DNA of 29,597 bases from a virus. The notes under the pieces were generated by a model that was not told where the DNA came from, searched no databases, and was given only the letters and a program-made list of their open reading frames with translations. Made by a program: the position numbers and the translations under genes. Below are positions 21,444 through 29,148 of the stretch, one piece after another. Location of the stretch: positions 1-29,597 of IMG/VR virus record IMGVR_UViG_3300042539_000311. One strand, written 5' to 3'. Within the stretch, counting starts at the first letter, position 1; the number at the start of each line of letters is the position of its first letter.

Positions 21444-21522
21444 GACGACCACCAAACACGAGGAACCACGCAGTGATGACTCCAAGAACAACTGTCACTG
21501 CCTCGGCTACTACTTCAGCCAC
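21433..21522 (-). CDS. 29-aa predicted membrane peptide
   Basis: A GTG-started frame of 29 residues: an acidic start (VAEVVAEA), one hydrophobic span VTVVLGVITAWFLVFG and a basic end GGRRER, i.e. a single transmembrane helix with positive C-terminus. AGGAGG lies seven bases ahead of the GTG, and it overlaps neighbouring genes by 8 and 11 nt. Its last residues come from the start cassette of the next gene. Tiny single-span proteins in phages are often holin-like or host-targeting; that is inference. Confidence 0.6.
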   Translation of the reverse strand: MAEVVAEAVTVVLGVITAWFLVFGGRRER

Positions 21523-21850
21523 GTCGGACCTCCTGCCATGCGGCCAGGGCGACGAGTGCTTCCTCTTTCGCCATGTGTCCTGTTCCTACGGGGCTGAAGT
21601 GCTTGACGTAGAAACTCAGCATGAACTCCAGCGCATCGCCAGCGGCCCGCAGACGTGCTATGTCGTCGTCGGCAGGAACAACAACGAGCCTTTCAAGAGG
21701 CTCAACATGGTTGAGGTTGAACTTACCTGGGTACATACGGTGTCCGTAGTCCCATTGAACCCATGCCATATTGAGATGGACTGCAATAACGGTGCCGTGG
21801 TCACGAGAGTAGTCACTCACTCGGTCTCCAGCCTTGATGTCACCGCTCAC
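21515..21850 (-). CDS. Array gene: SH3/KOW-like N-terminus with helical tail (111 aa)
   Basis: 111 aa. Start VSGDIKAGDRVSDYSRDHGT, then VIAVHLNMAWVQWDYGHRMY and NHVEPLE, a short beta-barrel-like pattern (GDRV...GTV...VQW) reminiscent of small KOW/SH3 domains. This is followed by DDDIARLRAAGDALEFMLSF and a helix ending AAWQEVRRG. GTG at the cassette with AGGAGG ahead; a nearby ATG seven codons earlier has no ribosome site. Possibly binds nucleic acid or protein; not assigned. Confidence 0.68.
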   Translation of the reverse strand: MSGDIKAGDRVSDYSRDHGTVIAVHLNMAWVQWDYGHRMYPGKFNLNHVEPLERLVVVPADDDIARLRAAGDALEFMLSFYVKHFSPVGTGHMAKEEALVALAAWQEVRRG

Positions 21851-22182
21851 GACGGGCCTCCTGCCTGCCATGCGGCAAGGGCGTCGCTGAGGCGTGTCGT
21901 CGCCGTACGGGGAAGCGCCTTAGCATACCACACCACCACAGCATCAGCCAGCGCATTACCAGCAGTGCGTAACCGCTCGTTCTCTGATTGCAACTCTGCT
22001 GTCCTGCCTCGGAGAAGCACCTGTAGGTCGTCACGCTCCTCTCGTAGCAGTGTGATCTCAGCAGCCGCATCAACGAACACGGCACTACTAAGCATCACCA
22101 CGTTGGCTTTGCCTTGTACCCCGTCAATGATGTCTGCCCAATCGTACAACTCTTGCACGATGTCTTGCGTTTCGTCACTCAT
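21847..22182 (-). CDS. Array gene: helical coiled-coil protein (111 aa)
   Basis: 111 aa starting MSDETQDIVQELYDWADIID, with LREERDDLQVLLRGRTAELQ and SENERLRTAGNALADAVVVW, a long coiled-coil carrying the ENERLR variant of the array motif. The ATG overlaps the previous stop by 8 nt (ATGAGTGA). Its end (WQAGGPS) lies in the cassette of the next gene. Upstream end of the array; function unknown. Confidence 0.7.
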   Translation of the reverse strand: MSDETQDIVQELYDWADIIDGVQGKANVVMLSSAVFVDAAAEITLLREERDDLQVLLRGRTAELQSENERLRTAGNALADAVVVWYAKALPRTATTRLSDALAAWQAGGPS

Positions 22183-22594
22183 CGTCGTCGTAACCCTTCT
22201 TCTCAACGACCTTGAAGGCCCAGGTCTCTGTCTCTTTGTAGAACGAAGCAATGATAGGGCTGATCTCTGGGTTCTCCCAACCAAGTGCCATAAGTGCATC
22301 TTCGTTAAGCCGTTCGATAACGGTTACCTCACGCAGCGCCTCCCAATGGCCGTTCTCCTTGGCCCACTGCTCTGCGGCTTCTGTGTCGAACCTCTCTGAT
22401 ACACGACGTTCGTGCTTCAATTGCCAATCACCAGCAGGGCACCAAACGCTTCCTCGATCATCAGGCTTGCCGTCGTCAATAACCACCTGGCGCAATACAC
22501 GCTTCAACTCGTCGGAACGTTTGGCTGCTGATTCAGCAAACTTCTTTGCCTCTACGTACTCGCGTACGAGTCGTGATCGTTCTGCTGTTTCCAT
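22175..22594 (-). CDS. Hypothetical protein with helical N-terminus (139 aa)
   Basis: 139 aa: METAERSRLVREYVEAKKFA and ESAAKRSDELKRVLRQVVID (coiled-coil), then DDRGSVWCPAGDWQLKHERR and a helical end finishing KKGYDDDE. This layout is familiar from small replication-region proteins of mycobacteriophages, whose function is unknown to me. It starts 3 nt after the SNF2 gene with AAGGTG ahead of ATG. Its base composition matches the replication genes better than the array. Confidence 0.7.
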   Translation of the reverse strand: METAERSRLVREYVEAKKFAESAAKRSDELKRVLRQVVIDDGKPDDRGSVWCPAGDWQLKHERRVSERFDTEAAEQWAKENGHWEALREVTVIERLNEDALMALGWENPEISPIIASFYKETETWAFKVVEKKGYDDDE

Positions 22595-22597
22595 TTG

Positions 22598-24151
22598 TTA
22601 CACCTTTGAATCTCGTAGGAATGAGGAAAGGCTGCTAAGGGTCAACTCAAACCCACCTTTGACATCGTGGTGCTTGCCATCAACCCAGGCTTCGTTGATC
22701 AACTTCTTCTGTTGCAACATCTCAAACTGGCGCTCTTCGATGGACCCCTGCATCAAGAAGGTCGCAATCGTCACGTGATCAAACTGTGACGACAACCGGA
22801 TGATGCGGGCCTCTCTCTGCTCCAACTTACCGCTGCTCCACGGAAGATCCATGCTGATCAGGTAATTGGCCATCGGCAAGTCCACACCGTAGCCGCCAGC
22901 GTCAGAGGACAGGAACAGACGTACGTGCTCATCGGTGGAGAACTGCTGCTTGGCAACGTCCTTCTCTTCCGCATTCATGTCGCCAGTGAACAACACTGAC
23001 CCACACAGTTTGCGCGTCTCCTCTTGCAAGAGGCGTAGGTTCTCTTTGAAGAACGAGAAGATCACCACCTTGTTCTTCGGTGACTCAGCCAGCACCTCGG
23101 TGATGTACTCCAGCACAGCATCTACCTTGGGCTGTGCCATCACCGCTGACAGCGCACCCTCCTCCAACAAGAGCGAGGCATAGGCACTGCCTTGCCCTGG
23201 TTTGGTGGGGTCGTTGTACAGGGCAGCAGACCTACGCAGTAGTTCAGGGCTGTCACAGAGCATCCGCAACGCCGTCAACTTCGACATGATCTGCCCCTGC
23301 GCTTCGTTGGCGGCTGGGTCGTTGTAGTGCTGCCACAGGTTGAAACCACCACCACCGCCCATGGATATAGCCTTAGAGATATCCCCAAGCAGGGCTGCGG
23401 ATATCCTGTTGTACAGCACTGCCCCCCTGGTATCGAACGGTACCGGGATGGTCTGGTGAATGATCTTGGGCAACTGATCAGCAATATCTTCTCGGGTCTT
23501 GCGGATCATGTGGTTGCTCAACGTGGCAAACAACGGCTTCAAGTTCTTGTACCGAATCGGCTTGCCCCAGTGATCACGCACGATGAACGTCCGGTCGAAC
23601 ACGTCATACCGACCAAGAACATCAGGGTCTACGAACTCCATGATGGAGAACAGTTCTTCTGGCTTGTTTTCAATCGGCTGACCCGTGAGGGCAAAGCGGT
23701 ACGGGATCGCCTTGCCAATCTTCTTGATCAGCCTGGTGCGCTTTGCCGACCGAGACTTGATCATGGTGGATTCGTCCACCACGATGCAGTCCCACTTCAT
23801 GCCTTTGAGTGAGGGTGCATCTCGGGCCAAAGATTCAGGATTGACGATCACGTAGTGCGACGAAATGGATGACCGCCACAACCGTTCTCGCTCTTTGGGT
23901 GTGCCGTCAATGACGAGGGCGCGAGAGTCGGTGAACTTGGTGATCTCCCGAAACCACTGGTACTTCAATGAGGCAGGCACTACTACCAAGCACCGATCTA
24001 CATCGCCCCTGCTCAGAAGGGTCTCCACCGCCGAGATGGTCGTAACGGTTTTGCCAGCCCCCATCACAAGGCCTAACAACATACAGCCGGTGTCGACCAT
24101 GCGGTCTACTGACTCGGCTTGATACGGGTAGAGGGTGCCTTTGAACGTCAT
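22598..24151 (-). CDS. SNF2-family DNA helicase/translocase
   Basis: 517 aa. Helicase motifs: Q-like YPYQAESVDRM (8-18), Walker A MGAGKT (30-35), LVVVPASLKYQW (56-67), VDESTMIKS (125-133; DEST box in place of DEAH), LTGQPIENKPEE, and in the second half VVIFSFFKENLRLL, then LFLSSDAGGYGVDLP and a QREARIIR (motif VI) segment. SNF2 proteins move along duplex DNA using ATP; phage copies are common near primase and polymerase and may remodel forks or recombination intermediates. The length is normal and all core motifs are seen. Confidence 0.9.
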   Translation of the reverse strand: MTFKGTLYPYQAESVDRMVDTGCMLLGLVMGAGKTVTTISAVETLLSRGDVDRCLVVVPASLKYQWFREITKFTDSRALVIDGTPKERERLWRSSISSHYVIVNPESLARDAPSLKGMKWDCIVVDESTMIKSRSAKRTRLIKKIGKAIPYRFALTGQPIENKPEELFSIMEFVDPDVLGRYDVFDRTFIVRDHWGKPIRYKNLKPLFATLSNHMIRKTREDIADQLPKIIHQTIPVPFDTRGAVLYNRISAALLGDISKAISMGGGGGFNLWQHYNDPAANEAQGQIMSKLTALRMLCDSPELLRRSAALYNDPTKPGQGSAYASLLLEEGALSAVMAQPKVDAVLEYITEVLAESPKNKVVIFSFFKENLRLLQEETRKLCGSVLFTGDMNAEEKDVAKQQFSTDEHVRLFLSSDAGGYGVDLPMANYLISMDLPWSSGKLEQREARIIRLSSQFDHVTIATFLMQGSIEERQFEMLQQKKLINEAWVDGKHHDVKGGFELTLSSLSSFLRDSKV

Positions 24152-24162
24152 TGAATTAACTA

Positions 24163-24387
24163 TTAGGTAAGGGGGACGTTATCTTCAGGCATATCGTCAA
24201 TCACATAGTTATGCAGATTAAACCGATCCTCTACGTAAAAGCCGTAGCCCCGTAGTTCAAGTTCCTCCAACATAGAGTTGGTGGTCTTTTCGGCCTGCTC
24301 TTTATTGCCGAAGGATTCAGCAACTAGACCGATGTAGGTAAACCGGAACCGCTCTTCACGGTCTTCGGATTCTTTGTCTGAAAGCAT
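24163..24387 (-). CDS. Small acidic hypothetical protein (74 aa)
   Basis: 74 aa from ATG at 24387, with TAGGAG upstream (a longer frame begins without a site). MLSDKESEDREERFRFTYIG, then ESFGNKEQAEKTTNSMLEEL and RGYGFYVEDRFNLHNYVIDD. A mixed alpha/beta pattern, but no family recognised. It lies between primase and SNF2 helicase with short gaps on both sides, so a role near the fork is plausible. Confidence 0.65.
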   Translation of the reverse strand: MLSDKESEDREERFRFTYIGLVAESFGNKEQAEKTTNSMLEELELRGYGFYVEDRFNLHNYVIDDMPEDNVPLT

Positions 24388-24394
24388 GGTTCTC

Positions 24395-25321
24395 CTATCG
24401 TATCCAGGGTGGTACAACTGTTGCGGTTTCAAAGCCCCGCACGATCTCTTCGTCCGTCATGTCCCCGATGTCTTTGGCTGACACGCCGGTGTAATTCCAC
24501 CACTTGATGCCGTGACGTGGTGGTGTCAGGGTGGCATACAACCGCTTGCTGGACTCAAGGCCTGCCTTGTCGTTGTCCATAGCAATTATCACTGTATCAC
24601 AGAGGTGGGCGACAAGCCTACCTTGTTCGCTAGAAACCTGGGCACCAAAGGTGGCGAGGCCTTGGGCGTCAACACTTGTTGACGCTAGACGCACTACGTC
24701 TAACGGTGATTCTACGAGGACGGCAACACGGTGCCTGAACCTCTCAACACCGAACAACGTCAGCCCTTTCTCCACACCATCGGGGCGGTTGCGGAACCAA
24801 CCAACCTTCTTCGCCTGCCACCCTTGTAATTTGCCCATCGGAGAAACTATAGGAACAACCCAAGCCTTATCCTCTGGGTCCCACCTCACGCCATAGCGCC
24901 ACGTAGCGTCGGCGTTGAGGTTACGTGATTCGCAACGACTATCACTCACCCGCACGAAGCGGTAGTAGTCATCCAGTCGGACTGCTGGCGCTTCCGTATA
25001 TTGGGGTTTATTGTCTTTATCAAAGTTATCCACAAGCCGGTTGAGGCCAGATTGGATAAGAAATGATTGCGCTGATAGACCGCTATCTCCTGATAACTCT
25101 GCTAACAGGCTGGAGAGGGTGCCACGGGCACCACAACTAAAACAGATCCAAAGGCCTGTATTGGAATTAATACTCCATGATGGAGAGCGATCAGCGTGAC
25201 CAGTGACGCGTTCGTGTACAGGGCATCGACCAGTGATCTCACGATCACCGGCCCGTGTGATATCTACCCCTACCGATTCAAGAAGTTCCTGAATCTCAGT
25301 CGAAAGATGGGTCGCTGCCAT
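24395..25321 (-). CDS. DNA primase, DnaG-like (CHC2 zinc finger and Toprim)
   Basis: 308 aa. The N-terminus holds a zinc finger CPVH (C33, H36) with CFSC (C60, C63), the CHC2-type DNA-binding module. The C-terminal half has the Toprim motifs VAVLVESPLDVV (E204) and IIAMDNDKAG (D249, D251). The enzyme makes RNA primers for the DNA polymerase. It is shorter than bacterial DnaG and lacks the helicase-binding C-terminal domain. It overlaps the end of the DnaB-like gene by 26 nt, in keeping with a primase-helicase pair. Confidence 0.9.
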   Translation of the reverse strand: MAATHLSTEIQELLESVGVDITRAGDREITGRCPVHERVTGHADRSPSWSINSNTGLWICFSCGARGTLSSLLAELSGDSGLSAQSFLIQSGLNRLVDNFDKDNKPQYTEAPAVRLDDYYRFVRVSDSRCESRNLNADATWRYGVRWDPEDKAWVVPIVSPMGKLQGWQAKKVGWFRNRPDGVEKGLTLFGVERFRHRVAVLVESPLDVVRLASTSVDAQGLATFGAQVSSEQGRLVAHLCDTVIIAMDNDKAGLESSKRLYATLTPPRHGIKWWNYTGVSAKDIGDMTDEEIVRGFETATVVPPWIR

Positions 25322-26555
25322 AGTGGTCCAGAATCTCAGTAAACTCCATGGTGGTCCAATCCCACTTCACGTGCACCTCGCCGGAGGGGCTGGAGCGGGC
25401 GATAACCACTCTGATGATCGCTTGGTTATCAAAGTCAGGGTTACGTTCTACGCCTAACAGGAGATCAGCGTCCTGGGAGAAACTGGAACTGTACCCAAGG
25501 CTGTCGGCGGTTACTGCTCGTGTCTTCTTGTTGTTCAGTTTCCAGGCCAGAACCTGGGTGGTCGCCACGACGGGGATATCGAACCGTTGGGCTAGACGCT
25601 TCAATGACCGGGTGATGTTTGTCAACGCCTGGGGCGACCCTTTGTCTTCTCCCTCCTCGTCATCCATCAGGTACACGCCGTCCACGAATAACACATCAGG
25701 GCGGTACTCCTGCACCTTGCCAGCAATGGCACCCACCGTGGTGAGGGACGCCGTGTCTTCGGAGAACAGGAACGGTTGCATGTTCTTGCGACGTGACAAC
25801 TCCTGCTTGATCCTCTTCATCTCGCTGTTCGACAAGTCGCCACTCAAGATCCTGTCATAAGGAACCTTGGAAATCAGCGCGTCGTACCGCGCTTCCTGCT
25901 CTTCGATGCTCATTTCAAACGAGACGAACAACGGACGCAAGCCGTGAATGTGTGCGCTGTTCGCCAGGATGAGAGCGAAGAGGCTCTTACCACGCTTTGG
26001 TTCACCGGCAAAGACAATGAACTGCTGAGGCCGCAGGCCATGAGTGATTCGATCCAGCCCAATAAACCCGGTAGGGATACCCCGCAGAGCGTTGGGAGTG
26101 TTTCGCATCTGCTCGTACCGGTCAAGGCGGGATTCCCAGTTCTGGATGATATCCACGTCCCGCATACGGGCTGCTTCCACCATCGCCTTTTGCAGACCGG
26201 CGTGAAGTGTGGCGGTAGCCGTTGCCAGGTCGTCAGCGTTCAGAGCAGAGATGGCAGGTTGCAGAGCATCTAGCAAGCACCGCTTGCGGTAGGCACTCAG
26301 GATCTCATCAAGCAAACGTGTGTACGGTTCGTCCGCTAGATCGGAGGGGTCGTACAACTGGATGTCACCCCAGTCCTGGGCAAACACGCGAGGTGTCGGA
26401 ACCATGCCGTGCAAGCCGGTGTAGTCGATCAACCACCGCCAGATGGCTGACCACTCGCCAACGAAGTGGTCGGCTTTCAATCCGGCTTTCACCGGAACGC
26501 TCAGATCCTTGTCATGGATGACTTTGGAAATGAGGTGCAACTCGCTGGACGACAT
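25296..26555 (-). CDS. dnaB: Replicative DNA helicase, DnaB-like
   Basis: 419 aa from ATG at 26555 (TGATG overlap with the gene before). It has an N-terminal helical domain, a linker, and the RecA-like core: GIPTGFIGLDRITHGLRPQQ, Walker A GEPKRGKS (184-191), SFEMS, Walker B LFVDGVYLM and the ATTQVLAWKLNNKK region with the H4-like SFSQDADLLLGVERN. DnaB hexamers unwind the fork ahead of polymerase and recruit primase. Walker A lysine and the acidic Walker B residue are both present. It is paired with a DnaC-like loader and a primase. Confidence 0.9.
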   Translation of the reverse strand: MSSSELHLISKVIHDKDLSVPVKAGLKADHFVGEWSAIWRWLIDYTGLHGMVPTPRVFAQDWGDIQLYDPSDLADEPYTRLLDEILSAYRKRCLLDALQPAISALNADDLATATATLHAGLQKAMVEAARMRDVDIIQNWESRLDRYEQMRNTPNALRGIPTGFIGLDRITHGLRPQQFIVFAGEPKRGKSLFALILANSAHIHGLRPLFVSFEMSIEEQEARYDALISKVPYDRILSGDLSNSEMKRIKQELSRRKNMQPFLFSEDTASLTTVGAIAGKVQEYRPDVLFVDGVYLMDDEEGEDKGSPQALTNITRSLKRLAQRFDIPVVATTQVLAWKLNNKKTRAVTADSLGYSSSFSQDADLLLGVERNPDFDNQAIIRVVIARSSPSGEVHVKWDWTTMEFTEILDHYGSDPSFD

Positions 26556-27004
26556 CACAACCCCCAGGTAGTTAATGGTGACACGGTGGTAGCCCGCATA
26601 CCAATGTCGAAGGCCATCGACTGGTCTGGTACGTACACCGAGGTGATCGAACGGTTGTACTTCAGATCGTCGGCGTAGGCCGAAGGGGAGGGATAGTACA
26701 GGATGCTGGGCACCGACTCAACCTTGCGCAACAACCATCTGTAGATGGGTTCCACCGCATCGGGTGACAGGAACGTAACCACATCAGTGGCTATCCCTAA
26801 GTGTGTGTAATGGTGAACCATTGACTTCAACGGAAGTTCGTTAGCAGTCCAGAACGCTAGTGCTAAATCCCACTTCCCCTGACGGACATACACCTGATGC
26901 TTCAACAGATTGACGTTCTTCTTCGACGGTGGAGAAGCAAGTAACCCCTCAAACACACACACCTGTGATGGAGCAGTGTGACCACTAATGTCACCACGTT
27001 CCAT
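26555..27004 (-). CDS. Possible degenerate HAD-like protein between loader and helicase (149 aa)
   Basis: 149 aa from ATG at 27004. The middle KWDLALAFWTANELPLKSMV, the segment DVVTFLSPDAVEPIYRWLLR and RSITSVYVPDQSMAFDIGMR give a strand-helix pattern ending like HAD proteins, similar in layout to the 157-aa protein at 4954-5427. The acidic DxD nucleophile is missing. It is placed between the DnaC-like loader and DnaB-like helicase, overlapping the latter by one base. No known role; perhaps a replisome adaptor. Confidence 0.6.
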   Translation of the reverse strand: MERGDISGHTAPSQVCVFEGLLASPPSKKNVNLLKHQVYVRQGKWDLALAFWTANELPLKSMVHHYTHLGIATDVVTFLSPDAVEPIYRWLLRKVESVPSILYYPSPSAYADDLKYNRSITSVYVPDQSMAFDIGMRATTVSPLTTWGL

Positions 27005-27005
27005 G

Positions 27006-27590
27006 TCAGGCAACCCTGACAACGGTCATGGCGTTGACCACACCCGACACACGCTCGCCGTACCGGCGAATGAGGTTCATGGGTGAAAGCGTCGTAGTGA
27101 TGACCGTAGAACGCATGTCATCAAAGCGGCGGCGCAACAGAGAACCAATCTCATGAATGGCAAACTCTGTTTCCCGCTCCTGACCCAAGCCATCCACGAT
27201 GACAACATCGAACACACCCTGGATGTACTTCACCAAGTACGGAGTGCTGTACATCTCAGGCAGCAGGTTGTCGGACCCACCGAACTGGTCTTTCAACATT
27301 TCGATGTACGTGTCAGCACTCACGAACCGACCTGACACCTGCTGCTTATTGATCAGAGTTGTCAGGGCAGTAACAGCAGTTGTCGTCTTTCCCACACCGC
27401 TGGCTCCGTACAACAGCAGGCTGTCACCAGGTTGGTATCCAGCAGCCCATCGCTGGACTTCGGGGTTCAACCCCGAGTCTGTGTCCCCATACCGTTTGGG
27501 GAACCTTGCGTGAAAGAGGCGCTCTTCAACGGATCGGTTTTGCCACCATGTTGCTGACTTCCAGTCAGTCGGTGTTATGAAGGTCGTCAT
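27006..27590 (-). CDS. DnaC-like AAA+ helicase loader
   Basis: 194 aa with AAA+ motifs: Walker A GASGVGKT (62-69), Walker B FDVVIVDGLGQE (127-138), sensor-1-like STVITTTLSP, and RYGERVSGVVNAMTVVRV near the end with an Arg finger candidate. The order is that of DnaC/DnaI-type loaders. It would place the DnaB-like helicase on origin DNA melted by the initiator. Its ATG overlaps the previous gene by 26 nt and has GAGGAA ahead. The N-terminal helicase-binding region is short. Confidence 0.88.
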   Translation of the reverse strand: MTTFITPTDWKSATWWQNRSVEERLFHARFPKRYGDTDSGLNPEVQRWAAGYQPGDSLLLYGASGVGKTTTAVTALTTLINKQQVSGRFVSADTYIEMLKDQFGGSDNLLPEMYSTPYLVKYIQGVFDVVIVDGLGQERETEFAIHEIGSLLRRRFDDMRSTVITTTLSPMNLIRRYGERVSGVVNAMTVVRVA

Positions 27591-27846
27591 TGGATTCCTC
27601 GTGGTGGTTCTTGAACGAGTTCTTTACAATGTCCCAGAACTCAAAGTCGTTCGGTGCTTTGCTGTCCGCTGCGGAGCGGGTGCAATCGTTATCACTGTCA
27701 TACCCGTGGCCGTACTGATCTTCAAAGTACGCTTTGAGTTCTTCGGGGTCATCAAACGTGTTGTTCACCCAGTTGATGAAGTGGATGAGATCATCCATAG
27801 AGCCAAACCCCAGCATTACCATCGGTTGATCATCATCTGCGAACAT
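27565..27846 (-). CDS. Acidic hypothetical protein (93 aa)
   Basis: 93 aa, strongly acidic (MFADDDQPMVMLGFGSMDDL; DDPEELKAYFEDQYGHGYDS; HHEESNDDLHNTD). The first part looks folded and the second disordered. GGAGG lies six bases ahead of the ATG, inside the end of the initiator gene (14-nt overlap). Highly acidic small proteins beside replication genes can be DNA mimics or loader partners; this one is not recognised. Confidence 0.65.
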   Translation of the reverse strand: MFADDDQPMVMLGFGSMDDLIHFINWVNNTFDDPEELKAYFEDQYGHGYDSDNDCTRSAADSKAPNDFEFWDIVKNSFKNHHEESNDDLHNTD

Positions 27847-29086
27847 TGGAAGACCTCCGATAAGCGTAGATTGCTTCTTCTATCGTATCAGCGTCTTTGC
27901 GAAGTGTCTTTAGAGAGGGTTTCATTAATTCTTTGGGCAAGGTAATGATTGATGCGAGGGTGTCAACGTAGGGTTGCAGGTCGTCTGTGTCATGCTCATC
28001 AGCAGTTTTGGAAAGCAGGGTGTCAAGTGTTTCAAGCGACTGTGGAAACTGCACGTTGTGAAAGTCATCAGCGAAGTGAGAGATCAAAGCAGCAACCAGT
28101 TCTGGGTATCGGTAACAGGCATCGAAGCAGTGCCGCATCACAATACGACGGAGTACTGCATCCAACTCTGATGACCAGGGTAGTTCCAAGCCGGGGGGCC
28201 GGTGGAACTCCTGCTGAAGCAGGGCCAGTACAGGGTTGGATTCGACTGTAGAGCCATTCACCGCAACAAGCAACTCCTGTTGCAGGTCTTTCTTGCTGAA
28301 CAACAGCACTGGGCGCTCCGCTGTGCGGAACCGGTCAGTGGCATAGAACTTGTCGATCATGGCCACCACCGTGGAGCGGGTAACTCCAGCATCCAGCAAT
28401 GACTTCACACTCTTGCGGAGGATCATCGTGTCCTGCTGTGAATACCTCCGTGACATCACGATGGCTGGGTGCCGCACGAAGTGCCCCACCAGCCCCACCA
28501 GATCTGACCCAGGCCGTTTGGCTGGGGCCTCCACCTCGGTGGGTTGGTCATCTGGGTCCTGGCCAAGAATCACGGTTGCACTCCCATTTCCCAGGTGGGC
28601 CGCAAGGCCCACACCTACTTCCGTAGGAAGTAGGTATAACTTGGATGTTTCTATGGATGGTTCTATGGATGGATAGGAGGACATGGATGTCCGCCCGTGA
28701 GTGTCCCAAATGTCCGCCCGTTGGTGCCAAGATGTCCGCCCGTTGGTGGCTGGCCAGGCCTCCTTTTGTGTGACATTTGTCTCACTGGTGGAGCGTCGGG
28801 TGAGCACCGGGGTGGCCATGTTGATCTGGTACAGGTTCGGTTGGCGGTCGCCCCGACGACCCGGCAAGCACGCCTTTGACACCTCCAACAACCCCACCTC
28901 CACAAGTTGGTCGATGATCCGGCGCACCTGGCGCACGGTGTATCCCGTCTTGTTGCTCAGGGTGTCTTGCGATGGGTAGGCCTCACAGCCTTGATCGTTA
29001 CTGTGGTCCGCTATCGCGAGCAACACGATTTTCAAGTTGGGAGGTAGGTCCTGGTCCCACACCCAGGTCATGACGCGCACGCTCAT
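27833..29086 (-). CDS. Replication initiator, lambda O-like, with N-terminal winged HTH
   Basis: 417 aa. The N-terminal 75 residues form a winged HTH: MTWVWDQDLPPNLKIVLLAI, SQDTLSNKTGYTVRQVRRII and DQLVEVGLLEV. A low-complexity linker (about 105-150) follows with repeated GRTS/QRADI/PSIE units, then a helical C-terminal region. The linker DNA carries three iterons and other repeats, as in lambda O where the origin lies in the initiator gene. Directly behind come a DnaC-like loader and a DnaB-like helicase, matching a lambda O-P style arrangement. The gene would bind the origin and recruit the loader. Confidence 0.82.
   Translation of the reverse strand: MSVRVMTWVWDQDLPPNLKIVLLAIADHSNDQGCEAYPSQDTLSNKTGYTVRQVRRIIDQLVEVGLLEVSKACLPGRRGDRQPNLYQINMATPVLTRRSTSETNVTQKEAWPATNGRTSWHQRADIWDTHGRTSMSSYPSIEPSIETSKLYLLPTEVGVGLAAHLGNGSATVILGQDPDDQPTEVEAPAKRPGSDLVGLVGHFVRHPAIVMSRRYSQQDTMILRKSVKSLLDAGVTRSTVVAMIDKFYATDRFRTAERPVLLFSKKDLQQELLVAVNGSTVESNPVLALLQQEFHRPPGLELPWSSELDAVLRRIVMRHCFDACYRYPELVAALISHFADDFHNVQFPQSLETLDTLLSKTADEHDTDDLQPYVDTLASIITLPKELMKPSLKTLRKDADTIEEAIYAYRRSSNVRR
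28595..28748. other. Candidate replication origin inside the initiator gene
   Basis: Within the linker-coding DNA lie, left to right: a 7-bp hairpin with GCAA loop (28595-28612); a directly adjacent 10-bp hairpin ACCTACTTCC-GTA-GGAAGTAGGT (28613-28635); a 12-bp tandem repeat TTCTATGGATGG x2 (28649-28672); and three 18-bp direct repeats of RATGTCCGCCCGTKRGTG at 28686, 28709 and 28731, spaced 23 and 22 bp (about two helical turns). Palindrome GGACAT-GG-ATGTCC overlaps the first. Iterons of one-face spacing in an initiator gene are typical of theta-type origins. Confidence 0.68.
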
Positions 29087-29148
29087 TGTACCTCATAACC
29101 TTTTTGCTCTAATGGGTTGCGTACCCCGTGCTCGTCGTGTATGATCAT
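29083..29148 (-). CDS. 21-aa leader ORF upstream of the initiator
   Basis: ATG at 29148 behind a perfect AGGAGGT site, reading MIIHDEHGVRNPLEQKGYEV and one more residue, with a TGA that overlaps the initiator's ATG (ATGA). The strong ribosome site and the exact stop-start overlap suggest it is translated and couples to the initiator. It may be a regulatory leader peptide rather than a functional protein. Confidence 0.5.
   Translation of the reverse strand: MIIHDEHGVRNPLEQKGYEVQ

Larger units (their letters stand above)
18961..21860 (-). repeat. Repeated stop-start cassette (GGAGGCCCGYC-GTG-AGCGGTGAC) across the small-gene array
   Basis: A junction element of about 25 bp recurs at the gene boundaries 18968, 19200, 19438, 19749, 19993, 20858, 21443 and 21850, with looser copies at 21154 and 21522. 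The exact core CGTGAGCGGTGA occurs at six of them (19200, 19438, 19993, 20858, 21443, 21850). The left part is the ribosome site (GGAGGCCCG), the middle the GTG start, and the right part encodes VSGDI. In another frame the same bases form the end of the upstream protein (EARRER-stop or GGPS-stop), so each copy closes one gene and opens the next. Confidence 0.88.

Noticed and set aside
21473-22399. A 308-codon plus-strand open frame across the upper small-gene array
   Set aside because: It is a shadow of GC-rich minus-strand genes that have ribosome sites, coupled overlaps and repeated motifs; the plus frame has no plausible ribosome site and no recognisable protein pattern.
22598-24151. DEST in place of DEAH/DEAD as a defect of the SNF2 helicase
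   Set aside because: The DEST form with other motifs intact is a usual variant in phage SNF2 proteins, so no inactivation is implied.
28686-28748. CRISPR-like direct repeats
   Set aside because: Only three 18-bp units separated by 4-5 bp, inside a coding sequence and without cas genes; they fit iterons, not a CRISPR array.
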